A stretch of 64,000 bases of DNA, from the NCBI GenBank assembly GCA_963588905.1, contig CAVAJF010000017.1:1-64000 (forward strand). Direction: 5' to 3'. The position numbers were made by a program, and so were the translations under genes. Position 1 is the first letter of the stretch; every line of letters begins with the position of its first letter. The notes under the pieces are model-generated. The model did no database searches. It was not told the DNA's origin and worked only from the letters and a program-made list of their open reading frames with translations. This DNA is from Butyricicoccus_A sp963588905. GTDB lineage: Bacteria; Bacillota; Clostridia; Oscillospirales; Butyricicoccaceae. Positions 40,755 through 48,766 of this stretch are shown here, in pieces.

Positions 40755-41606
40755 ATGAAATGCAAACGATTGCTGGGCATGGGATTGAGCATATACCTGC
40801 TGCTTGGTGGGCTGACTGCCTGCGGCGCAAAACAAACGGATACGCCGGATTTGTCTTCTCTCGGTGCGATGACGATTCTCGCTCGTGAGGATGGATCGGG
40901 TACCAAAGAAGAGTTTGAACATTTGGCAAATACGCAGGAAAAAGGTGCGACTGCCGAAGCAGCATCGACACAAGATATCGAAAAGACCATAGCCTCGAAT
41001 AAAAATGCGATTGGCTATATCGCATATGGCTCCGCGAGCAGCGATGACAGTGTGCGTCTGCTGCGTATTGACGACGTAGCCCCGACACCGGAGACCATCA
41101 AGGACAATTCGTATCCGCTGTGCCGAAAATATTATCTGGCATATTCTGGCCAGCTGACACCGGTTGAACAGGACTTTTTGACGTATGTTTTGACGCAGGG
41201 ACAGGAAACCGTGTCGCAGACCTATATTCCGGTGAAAAAAGTACAGACCTTTTTATCGGATAAATCGGCGGGAAACATTCAGATTGCCGGTTCTTCCTCG
41301 GCGGCACCGCTCGTGCAGACGCTGGCGGAGGAGTATATGCGCGTCAATCCGAACGCCAATATCACGGTGAAGGCGACCGACTCGTCGCGCGGCTTGACCG
41401 CAGCGATTCGCGGAGACTGTGATTTGGCCATGTCCTCGCGTTCGCTCAAGGATTATGAATCCGAGCTGCTGAGCACACAGGCGATTGCTTCGGATGCGAT
41501 TGCCGTGGCAGTCAACGCAGACAATCCGCTGAACAATCTCTCGATGGATCAGCTGACGAAGATTTACGATGGTCAGTACAAGCAGTGGACGGATTTGAAT
41601 CAATAA
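40755..41606 (+). CDS. second PstS-like phosphate-binding lipoprotein, also permuted
   Basis: A 283-residue lipoprotein with lipobox LTAC (Cys23). LAREDGSGTKEEF is at ~42-54 and NAIGYIAYG follows; then IAGSSSAAPLVQTL appears at ~177 and KIYDGQYKQWTDLN ends it: the same swapped order as PstS at 33971. It is more divergent (AAP for VTP, LCRKYYLAY for ISRPFN). ATG 40755 follows GAGGTGAT; an upstream in-frame extension lies inside nptA. Lacking its own permease genes, it may feed PstCAB or sense phosphate. Confidence 0.85.
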   Translation: MKCKRLLGMGLSIYLLLGGLTACGAKQTDTPDLSSLGAMTILAREDGSGTKEEFEHLANTQEKGATAEAASTQDIEKTIASNKNAIGYIAYGSASSDDSVRLLRIDDVAPTPETIKDNSYPLCRKYYLAYSGQLTPVEQDFLTYVLTQGQETVSQTYIPVKKVQTFLSDKSAGNIQIAGSSSAAPLVQTLAEEYMRVNPNANITVKATDSSRGLTAAIRGDCDLAMSSRSLKDYESELLSTQAIASDAIAVAVNADNPLNNLSMDQLTKIYDGQYKQWTDLNQ

Positions 41607-41630
41607 ACGGCAAAGAAACAAAAATATCTT

Positions 41631-41658
41631 TGCATAACATAAAAATTATGGTATACTG
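41631..41658 (+). promoter_or_regulatory. promoter of the HAD-IIA gene
   Basis: TTGCAT (41631-41636), 16-base spacer and TATACT (41653-41658). About 125 bases of leader follow, with a small GCACGTGCGGTGC hairpin. Confidence 0.6.
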
Positions 41659-41788
41659 AAACCAAGCTGGAAATTACTTATATTTTCACAACATACCGTT
41701 CCGGCAATAAATACTGTTTGAGGATACAGAGGGGTATTGCACGTGCGGTGCGCTGCTCCTTTTTGCTGGAAAGAAAGGAATTACCTAT

Positions 41789-42577
41789 ATGGATCGTTTA
41801 AGACAGAAAAGTGGATTTATCTGCGATATGGATGGTGTCATCTATCACGGCAACCGGATTCTGCCGGGCGTGCGGGAATTTGTCGATTGGCTGCAAAAAG
41901 AGAACAAGCACTTTTTGTTCCTGACAAACTCCAACCATTCGACGCCGCGTGAATTGCAGCAGAAGCTGGCGCGCATGGGACTGGATGTCGATGAGTCGCA
42001 TTTTTATACCAGTGCACTGGCAACGGCGCATTTTTTGAAGCTGCAGGCACCGGGATGCAGCGCGTATGCTGTCGGTGACCATGGCTTGCAGAATGCTCTG
42101 TTTGCCGCAGGCATCACGATTAACGATGTTGATCCGGATTACGTGGTTATTGGTGAGTCGCAGTCGTTCAGCTATGATAATATTGTCAATGCGGTTCGCC
42201 TCGTCAACAAGGGTGCCAAGCTCATCGGCACCAATTCAGATTTGACCGGCCCGACCGAAAACGGCATTGTGCCGGGCTGCCGCGCCCTCATTTCTCCGAT
42301 TGAGATGGCGACCGGTAAGAAGGCATACTTTGTCGGCAAGCCGAATCCGCTCATGATGCGCACGGGTCTGCGCCTGCTCGGCGTGCATTCGGAAGACGCC
42401 GTCATGATCGGTGACCGCATGGACACCGATATTGTCGCTGGCATTGAGTCGGGTCTGGACACCGTGCTGGTACTGTCCGGCGTCACGAGCCGCGAGGACA
42501 TTGCCAACTATCCGTACAGTCCGCGTCTGGTGCTCAACGGCGTTGGAGATATTCCGGCGTTTGCGGAAGCAGAATAA
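41789..42577 (+). CDS. HAD-IIA family phosphatase (NagD-like)
   Basis: A 262-residue HAD hydrolase. Motif I GFICDMDGVIYHG (D-x-D) is at residues ~12-20; motif II LTNSNHSTP; the NagD-type cap region follows; motif III lysine is in GKPNPLMM; motif IV VMIGDRMDTDIVAGIESG. Members dephosphorylate nucleoside or sugar monophosphates. Monocistronic, directly downstream of the phosphate island but with its own promoter. Confidence 0.92.
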   Translation: MDRLRQKSGFICDMDGVIYHGNRILPGVREFVDWLQKENKHFLFLTNSNHSTPRELQQKLARMGLDVDESHFYTSALATAHFLKLQAPGCSAYAVGDHGLQNALFAAGITINDVDPDYVVIGESQSFSYDNIVNAVRLVNKGAKLIGTNSDLTGPTENGIVPGCRALISPIEMATGKKAYFVGKPNPLMMRTGLRLLGVHSEDAVMIGDRMDTDIVAGIESGLDTVLVLSGVTSREDIANYPYSPRLVLNGVGDIPAFAEAE

Positions 42578-42595
42578 CGAAAAAAAGATACAGAA

Positions 42596-42637
42596 AAGCC
42601 TGAATCTCTTGCATAACATGGAGATTCGGGCTTTTTG
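42596..42637. terminator. bidirectional terminator
   Basis: AAGCCTGAATCTC / GAGATTCGGGCTT stem (one G-U) followed by TTTTT; it also serves the convergent deacetylase gene. Confidence 0.85.
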
Positions 42638-42639
42638 TC

Positions 42640-43551
42640 TTATTTTTGTTCTAAATACTGTAAAAGTTCTTCTTTTGTCACAGCTTCTGATACATTCAGC
42701 CTTCCCAGTGCATATAAGCTGGTTGGATCTCTTTGTACCACGCGATTTACTTTCTTGCTATTTGTTGTGAACGTAATCGCATAGCCTAGTTGATGCACGA
42801 TTTGTTCTGTGTACGGAGTGTACGCTCCTTTCGGATAGGCGAGGACATATAATGTCTTGCCTGTATGTTTACGATATTCCTTCTGATACGCTTGGGAATC
42901 TGCATATAGATCTTGTTGGTATTGTCGGTTTGATTCCGTTGCCAGCGGCAAAATGCTTTCTCTGACTGGATGCTGCCTCTCGAATTGAGCGGATTGATGC
43001 ATATCATAGGTGTGTGATTGTACATCAATCAGTCCGGAATCCATCATTTCTGCCGCCTGCGCATAGGAAAAATGCGGATGAATCGGCTGGTTGGTATTTT
43101 TGTACGTCGTGTGCCCAACATAGCTGCCGATTGCAAATATTGTTGCTTTCATGTGGTATTTTTTCAGCAACGGATACGCAATGGTATAATTGCTCTCGTA
43201 TCCATCATCAAATGTAATACATACAGGCTTGTCCGGCAGATCTTTGCCTTGATACACAAAATCCACGAGCTGTTTCATGGAAATCGGTTTGTACTGTTGT
43301 TCTTGAAGCAGTCGAAGATCCCGTTCAAATGTATCCGATGTAAGAAACCATGGATTTTCAGCGGTATCGGAAAGGTGATGAAACATCAGAACCGGAACAG
43401 TCACTTTGGTTTGTTTTTGAAGGCTTGTATGGAATATGTCGTTATTTGCTGCAAGAACGGTAGATGTGTTTTTTTCTTGCGACAAGTGAAAACAGTAGCC
43501 GCAGATTATTAAAAAACATAGAATGATACTTACACAAAAATATTTTTTCAC
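42640..43551 (-). CDS. membrane-anchored polysaccharide deacetylase
   Basis: A 303-residue NodB-homology protein with an N-terminal membrane segment (KKYFCVSIILCFLIICGYCF). It has the catalytic TFDDGYESNY motif, an early MFHHLSD, and VQSHTYDMHQ (H-x-x-x-H metal site). Such enzymes remove N-acetyl groups from wall or surface polysaccharide. The start is read as GTG 43551, preceded by AAAGGATG; an in-frame TTG at 43593 is an alternative. The region is lower in G+C than its neighbours. Confidence 0.85.
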   Translation of the reverse strand: MKKYFCVSIILCFLIICGYCFHLSQEKNTSTVLAANNDIFHTSLQKQTKVTVPVLMFHHLSDTAENPWFLTSDTFERDLRLLQEQQYKPISMKQLVDFVYQGKDLPDKPVCITFDDGYESNYTIAYPLLKKYHMKATIFAIGSYVGHTTYKNTNQPIHPHFSYAQAAEMMDSGLIDVQSHTYDMHQSAQFERQHPVRESILPLATESNRQYQQDLYADSQAYQKEYRKHTGKTLYVLAYPKGAYTPYTEQIVHQLGYAITFTTNSKKVNRVVQRDPTSLYALGRLNVSEAVTKEELLQYLEQK

Positions 43552-43585
43552 GATATTACAGCATCCTTTTTTGGCACAGATAGCA

Positions 43586-43618
43586 AGAAGCAACTGCTCC
43601 CACAGCAGCTGCTTCTCT
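43586..43618. other. stem-loop between deacetylase and kinase genes
   Basis: AGAAGCA...TGCTTCT stem with extra inner pairing (AGCTGCT / AGCAGTT). No long T-run on either side; role unclear, possibly the end of the AgrC/AgrA-like transcript. Confidence 0.4.
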
Positions 43619-43715
43619 TTTCCGTTATATTATTTTATCTCTCTTGTAAATTTCTATCTAAAAGATACCTGTTTTTTCATCATTTTACAAGTCTATATGC
43701 AGACTTGGTTGCTTT

Positions 43716-45017
43716 TCATTCGAGATTGGTATTCAGAGGAATCAGTACATCACAGATAAAATTATTTTGCACTTCGTTAAATGTAATTTCTCCATGATAC
43801 TGATCTACAATTTTTTTGATGTTTCTTACACCAAATCCATGGCTCTTTTTATCGGATTTGGATGTCTGCAAATTTGGATTTTCTGACAAAGTAGAACTTA
43901 CAATAGAGTTTTGAACGCAAATATATGCATATTCTGTCTGGCGAGCAATTCGAATCTGAATAATTTTTTCTTCGGAATGAATTGCTGCTTCTATTGCGTT
44001 GTCCATCAAATTTCCTAATAGCACACAAATGTCATTTTGAGACAGCGGCAACATGGGATACGTAATAAATACAACACATTGAATCCCATTTTCTTTTGCT
44101 ATCGCAATCTTCGTGTTTAAAATGGCATCTAATACACTGTTGTTCGTAAAGACAAGTAAGGAATCTTTTTGTCTTTGCTCTTGAAGTAAATCTTGCACAT
44201 AAGTTTGAATTTCATCGTCTTTATGCGTTGCAGCCAACTGTTCTATACAATATAGATGATTCTTTAGGTCATGCCGCATGCTCTGCATCTCTTCGTACAT
44301 GTGTCTCGTTTCATAGCTCGTATTTTGCACACAATCATACTGTAATTTTAATAGCTGATATTCTTGCTTCACGCGATTATCGTTGCTGATCTGTCTGAAA
44401 AAAATGTATACTAATAACTCTATAAATCCGAACAATAATGTAATAAATACAACAATTTTTGTGTTATTCGTATTCCGAAATGCCAATGTCCATAAAAAAT
44501 ACAGTGCTACGATAGAAAAGAATGGAACAAAAAATAAAAGAATACAGTTTGATAGGGTTAAATTGGCTTTTGTTTTCCAGTGCAGTGCAATATAGGTGAA
44601 CCATAGAAGCAATATCTGTGCTAACAATGTAAGTGCAATTCTGTAGATAGAGAATGTTTCAAGCAAATGAGAAGTGCTCTTTCCACCAATGAGACCTACT
44701 AAGGATACTCCAACAATTGCCGAAATTGCAACCAACGCCATAACAAATACGGACAAGAATGCCTTCTCTTTTTTTGTGCCATTCAGCATTTGAACACAAA
44801 AGATATAATTAAAACAAACTGAAAGCAATGTACTTGTAATTTCTAGAGGAATAAGTAAAGAAGGGATAGCAATTGCGGCACTTGAAATTGTCATCCAGAA
44901 GAAGAGTTCATCGTAATGGTTCTTTTTTTCTTTCCGAAATCCAAGATAACGAATCAAAAAGTTATAAATAATTGCAACTTGTAATACATCAATAAATAAT
45001 TCCCAAGCAATATTCAT
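43716..45017 (-). CDS. AgrC-like (GHKL, HPK10 family) sensor histidine kinase
   Basis: A 433-residue sensor. About six N-terminal membrane helices (1-200) are followed by a cytoplasmic region with MRHDLKNHLYCIEQLA (phosphorylated His), NDICVLLGNLMDNAIEAA (N-box), and HGFGVRNIKKIVDQYHGEITF (G-box). This is the domain order of AgrC-type peptide receptors. It overlaps the LytTR regulator stop by 4 bases. No agrB/agrD pair lies nearby, so its signal is unknown. The pair is AT-richer than the surrounding genes. Confidence 0.9.
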   Translation of the reverse strand: MNIAWELFIDVLQVAIIYNFLIRYLGFRKEKKNHYDELFFWMTISSAAIAIPSLLIPLEITSTLLSVCFNYIFCVQMLNGTKKEKAFLSVFVMALVAISAIVGVSLVGLIGGKSTSHLLETFSIYRIALTLLAQILLLWFTYIALHWKTKANLTLSNCILLFFVPFFSIVALYFLWTLAFRNTNNTKIVVFITLLFGFIELLVYIFFRQISNDNRVKQEYQLLKLQYDCVQNTSYETRHMYEEMQSMRHDLKNHLYCIEQLAATHKDDEIQTYVQDLLQEQRQKDSLLVFTNNSVLDAILNTKIAIAKENGIQCVVFITYPMLPLSQNDICVLLGNLMDNAIEAAIHSEEKIIQIRIARQTEYAYICVQNSIVSSTLSENPNLQTSKSDKKSHGFGVRNIKKIVDQYHGEITFNEVQNNFICDVLIPLNTNLE

Positions 45018-45721
45018 AGATTCGTACTCCGTGTATACGCCATAAATTGTAGCAAGACATCTTTTCTTCTGTTTCGTGCAATAGGAATGACTTCTCCCGA
45101 TATGAGCGTTAATGTATTCTTACCGATTGTAGAAATGTATCTGCAATTCACCAAATATCCTACATGAGCACGCACAAAATAAAATGCAGATAATTCTTTC
45201 TCGATTTCTCCGATTGGCGCTTTGAATGTATGCGATGTCGAAGTGGTATATATCGTCACATAATGATTATTGTTTTCAAAATAACGAATATCTTTCACAA
45301 AAACAGAGAAGTGTTGTCTTTCTGCTTCAAAATGGAAAACGTGCTTTTTAGAGCGTACATAGGCAACGAGTTTTTCTATCATAGATGATACTTGTGCCAA
45401 GTCGGATTTTTGCAGAAACCAAAACGGATGATAAGAAAAGGACTCAAAAACCAGATGATCTTTGCATGAAACAAAAATTAAAATGGGTGAAACTTTCATT
45501 TTCTCCAGTGCTTCAGCGACATGAAATCCGGTCATGTCTGGCATATCAATATCCAAAAATATTGCGTCTGGTTCTGCAATTTCTACATTTTCAAGCAGTT
45601 CTTTTCCGGAAGCAAACGGCAACAGCTTAGCTTGTATATTTCGTTTGTCTAATTCGTTTTTTATCAGCTCTGTAATTGTATCTAGAAATATGGTATCATC
45701 ATCGCAAAACAGAAAAGTCAT
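45014..45721 (-). CDS. AgrA-like LytTR-family response regulator
   Basis: A 235-residue regulator. The receiver has acidic residues FCDDDT and the phospho-acceptor AIFLDIDMPDMTGF, with SCKD in the Thr/Lys region. The C-terminal LytTR DNA-binding domain has DIRYFENNNHYVTIYT, FYFVRAHVGYLVNCRYI and the ending PIARNRRKDVLLQF. It works with the kinase at 43716 and is transcribed first. Confidence 0.9.
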   Translation of the reverse strand: MTFLFCDDDTIFLDTITELIKNELDKRNIQAKLLPFASGKELLENVEIAEPDAIFLDIDMPDMTGFHVAEALEKMKVSPILIFVSCKDHLVFESFSYHPFWFLQKSDLAQVSSMIEKLVAYVRSKKHVFHFEAERQHFSVFVKDIRYFENNNHYVTIYTTSTSHTFKAPIGEIEKELSAFYFVRAHVGYLVNCRYISTIGKNTLTLISGEVIPIARNRRKDVLLQFMAYTRSTNL

Positions 45722-45785
45722 GGTATCATTCCTCGTTTTATTTTTATCTAATTGCTATGATACAGTATACCATATCGCTTATATA

Positions 45786-45817
45786 AAAAGAAGTCGCTAT
45801 AAAAGCGACTTCTTTTG
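45786..45817. terminator. bidirectional terminator
   Basis: AAAGAAGTCGCT / AGCGACTTCTTT stem between the pyr-linked fusion gene and the AgrA-like promoter region. Confidence 0.85.
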
Positions 45818-45831
45818 AAAATTTAACAGGT

Positions 45832-46986
45832 TTATGACACGGCGATATTTCGTCTGAGCACGGCAAAGGTGCCGTTTTCATCCTCGAATTCGCTGTACGG
45901 TTCAAAATCGTTGTGCCGGTAGAAGTTGACCGCGTGCGGCTTGTACTGCGCCGGTGTAGCTTCCAGTACGCGCTTGCCCAAGCGGCGATACAGACACACG
46001 GCGTGTGTGATGAGTTGCGGGCCGAAGCCGAAGCCGCGGAATTTTTCCAAAATGCATGTGCCGCCCATCTTGCCGACCGGAGATTCCGCCGGGTAGGCTT
46101 GGGTGTTCATGCAGATCAGACCGCCGATTTCTCGATCAACCATGCCAAAGGCAACTGCCTCAGGGTGAATCTCTTGGAATCCGCGCAGACGCGCTTCGAT
46201 TTGCTCGTCGGTCAGCGGAACCTTGCGGTAGGAGTCCGTCTCGTGGAACATGGAGAGACACAGCTGCTTGTCTGTCGGGTCATCCCAGTTGACGGCGCGG
46301 AACCACATCTGCGGCGATGCCGGAACATCCTTGTCATCACTCCACTTGAGCGAAGCAAAGGTGGAAAGCTCCTGCGGCAGGTGAGAATTGTCATTGCGGT
46401 AGGGAACCTCGATGCTGCCGTCCTCGTGGAAAATCATTTTGGCAACACAAGTGTTGTCGCCCCAGCCGACCTGCATCATGTCCTCGGCGCGCAGTCCCAG
46501 CGCGAGCGTCAAAATACCGCGAATGGCAGAGCCGTGGCACACAAGCGCAATGGTGTTTCCGGCTTGTTCCTGTGCAATGCTGCGCATTTCTGCCAGTGCA
46601 CGCGCACCGGCTTCCATAATCGTCTCGCCGTGCGGCGGACGGCAATCCCACGGGTGCGTGCACCAAGTATTGTACAATTCCGGATAATCAATTGGCAGCT
46701 TTGCCCATGCTTCGTCCTCCCAGTCGCCCATGTAAATCTCGCGCAGAGCAGGACGTTCGATCACCGTCAGCTTGTGCGGGCGGGCAATGGCCATGGCGGT
46801 GAATCGAGCGCGCCACAGATCACTGGAGTACACGGCGTCCAGATAGGTATCAGCAAAGCGCTTGCCGACGACTTCTGCCTGCTCTAAGCCGCGTTGGGTG
46901 AGCATACTGTCATAATGTCCGTGGCAGCGGCGGCCTAAATTGCCCTCCGCTTCCGCATGACGGACGAGGTAAATGGTTGTACTCAT
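45832..46986 (-). CDS. histidine phosphatase-GNAT acetyltransferase fusion
   Basis: A 384-residue two-domain protein. Residues ~1-200 are a phosphoglycerate-mutase-like histidine phosphatase: VRHAEAEGN (R9-H10), SSDLWRARFTA, and the second histidine in ALVCHGSAIRG. Residues ~220-384 are a GNAT domain, with CILEKFRGFGFGPQLITHAVCLYRRLGKRVLEATPA resembling the acetyl-CoA-binding loop (R/Q-x-x-G-x-G/A) and FYRHNDFEPYSEFED. Its ATG overlaps the pyrD stop by 4 bases, so it is made with the pyrimidine enzymes; substrates unknown. Confidence 0.88.
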   Translation of the reverse strand: MSTTIYLVRHAEAEGNLGRRCHGHYDSMLTQRGLEQAEVVGKRFADTYLDAVYSSDLWRARFTAMAIARPHKLTVIERPALREIYMGDWEDEAWAKLPIDYPELYNTWCTHPWDCRPPHGETIMEAGARALAEMRSIAQEQAGNTIALVCHGSAIRGILTLALGLRAEDMMQVGWGDNTCVAKMIFHEDGSIEVPYRNDNSHLPQELSTFASLKWSDDKDVPASPQMWFRAVNWDDPTDKQLCLSMFHETDSYRKVPLTDEQIEARLRGFQEIHPEAVAFGMVDREIGGLICMNTQAYPAESPVGKMGGTCILEKFRGFGFGPQLITHAVCLYRRLGKRVLEATPAQYKPHAVNFYRHNDFEPYSEFEDENGTFAVLRRNIAVS

Positions 46987-47891
46987 AGACGCAGTGCTCC
47001 TGTCAGCTCGGTGACCGACTTGATGCCGTGATTGTCGCAGAACTCGTCCAGCTCATGCACAGCCTTTACCGGTGCCATGGGATCTGCGAAGCAAGCAGTG
47101 CCGATAGCGACAGCATCTGCGCCTGCGAGCATCATCTCGACAATGTCACGGCCGGTGCGGATACCACCCATGCCGATAATCGGGACATCGACAGCTTGAT
47201 GTACCTGATACACCATGCGAACGGCAACCGGGAACACTGCTGGACCCGACAGACCGCCCATGATGTTGGACAGGATCGGGCGGCGGGACTCCACATCAAT
47301 ACGCATACCGAGCAGGGTGTTGATGAGCGACAGTGCATCGGCGCCGGCAGAGACAGCGGCGCGGGCAATTTCTGCGATGTCTGTAACATTTGGGGTCAGC
47401 TTGACAATCAGCGGCTTCTTTGCCACTGCCTTGGCGGCGGAAACCACTTCTTCGACCATTTTCGGCTGGGTGCCGAAGGTCAGACCGCCGCACTTGACGT
47501 TCGGGCAGGAGATATTCATCTCAATCAGATCAATGTCTGCATCCGAGATTTTTTCCACAATGCCGACGTATTCTTCTACGCTGTGGCCGGAGACATTGGC
47601 GATAATTTTGGTGTCAAACTGGCGCAGATACGGAATTTCTTCCTGAATAAAGCGGTCAACACCTGGATTCTGCAAGCCAACACAGTTTAAGATACCCATC
47701 GGGGTTTCTGCGATGCGCGGTGCCGGATTGCCGAGCTGCTCTTCCGGCGTCAGACCCTTGGCGCCGACGCCGCCCAGCTCTCCGAGATCATAAAAGTTTG
47801 CATATTCATGACCGAAACCGAAGGTGCCGGAAGCGGTCGTCACGGGGTTTTTCAGCTCAACCCCACAAAAATTAACATGAAGATCAGCCAT
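46983..47891 (-). CDS. pyrD: dihydroorotate dehydrogenase B, catalytic subunit
   Basis: A 302-residue FMN-binding TIM barrel of class 1B. It has NPVTTASGTFGFGHEY, the catalytic-cysteine loop NISCPNVKCGG, IVKLTPNVTDI and the FMN-phosphate site GMGGIRTGRDIVEMMLAGADAVAIGTA. It oxidises dihydroorotate to orotate, passing electrons to PyrK and NAD+. ATG 47891 is preferred (10 bases after AAGGAGG) over GTG 47897 (4 bases). It overlaps the pyrK stop (TAATG). Confidence 0.96.
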   Translation of the reverse strand: MADLHVNFCGVELKNPVTTASGTFGFGHEYANFYDLGELGGVGAKGLTPEEQLGNPAPRIAETPMGILNCVGLQNPGVDRFIQEEIPYLRQFDTKIIANVSGHSVEEYVGIVEKISDADIDLIEMNISCPNVKCGGLTFGTQPKMVEEVVSAAKAVAKKPLIVKLTPNVTDIAEIARAAVSAGADALSLINTLLGMRIDVESRRPILSNIMGGLSGPAVFPVAVRMVYQVHQAVDVPIIGMGGIRTGRDIVEMMLAGADAVAIGTACFADPMAPVKAVHELDEFCDNHGIKSVTELTGALRL

Positions 47892-48658
47892 TACCACTGC
47901 ACCTCCTTGGAATCAAATACCGGACCGTCCTTGCAGACATGACCATAGCGCGTGCTGCCGTCCTTATTTTTGAGCGAGCAGACGCAGACGAGACATGCGC
48001 CGATACCGCAGCCCATGCGCTCTTCCATGGATACCTGACACGGAATGCCCTTTGCCTCGGCAATATCTGCCAGTGCGTGCAGCATCGGCTTCGGGCCGCA
48101 GGCACAAACCGAGGTGAACTCGTCCAGATGTTCTTTCAAAACGTCGGACACAAAGCCGTGGATGCCATACGAGCCGTCATCAGTTGCCGTGTATACGGTG
48201 CCGACAGCCTGAAAATCCTCTTCGAGAATAACCGCGTCTTTATTGCGGAAACCGAGGATTGCCGTAGGCTGTGCGCCGCCCGCGCGTGCTGCCTGCATGG
48301 TTTGGAGCATTGGCGGAACGCCGATGCCGCCGCCGATAAATACTGGGCGGTCGCCGAGTCTCGTCAAGTCAAAGCCGTTGCCGACAGGGCCGAGAATATC
48401 CAGTGTATCGCCGGTCTTGCGCTGGGACAGCCATTTGGTGCCTTCGCCCTTGACAACAAAGACGATTTTCAGCGTTTCCTCGTGTGCCTGACAAATCGAG
48501 ATTGGACGGCGCAGCAAATTGGCATCGCCGCAGGCGATATGAACAAACTGTCCGGGTTTTGCCAAAGCGACAATCTTCGGCGCATGAATCGTGAGCGCGA
48601 AAATATTGCGGCTCAGCGTCTGATTGTCCCGAACGGTGCAGATTTCCTGTATGGACAT
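47891..48658 (-). CDS. pyrK: dihydroorotate dehydrogenase B, electron-transfer subunit
   Basis: A 255-residue ferredoxin-reductase-like protein with FAD-binding LRRPISICQA (R-x-x-S/T), NAD-binding PVFIGGGIGVPPMLQTM, CGPKPMLHAL, and a C-terminal [2Fe-2S] site MGCGIGACLVCVCSLK ... HVCKDGPVF. It couples PyrD to NAD+. First gene of the pyrK-pyrD-fusion operon. Other pyr genes are not in the window. Confidence 0.95.
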   Translation of the reverse strand: MSIQEICTVRDNQTLSRNIFALTIHAPKIVALAKPGQFVHIACGDANLLRRPISICQAHEETLKIVFVVKGEGTKWLSQRKTGDTLDILGPVGNGFDLTRLGDRPVFIGGGIGVPPMLQTMQAARAGGAQPTAILGFRNKDAVILEEDFQAVGTVYTATDDGSYGIHGFVSDVLKEHLDEFTSVCACGPKPMLHALADIAEAKGIPCQVSMEERMGCGIGACLVCVCSLKNKDGSTRYGHVCKDGPVFDSKEVQW

Positions 48659-48723
48659 GGAACAAACCTCCTGTGAGTTGATTTTTCGTTTCTTTCTTTT
48701 ATTTTACATGATTTTTTTCCGAA

Positions 48724-48762
48724 AGAAAACCCCTGCCGGATGAAAATCCGACAGGGGAAACA
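48724..48762 (-). terminator. terminator of the SLH deacetylase gene
   Basis: CCCCTGTCGGA / TCCGGCAGGGG stem on the minus strand (one G-U) followed by TTTTC. Confidence 0.85.
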
Positions 48763-48766
48763 ATCC

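Noticed and set aside
43716..45721. Complete agr quorum-sensing operon
   Set aside because: No agrB or agrD frame was found on either strand between 42.6 and 45.9 kb.
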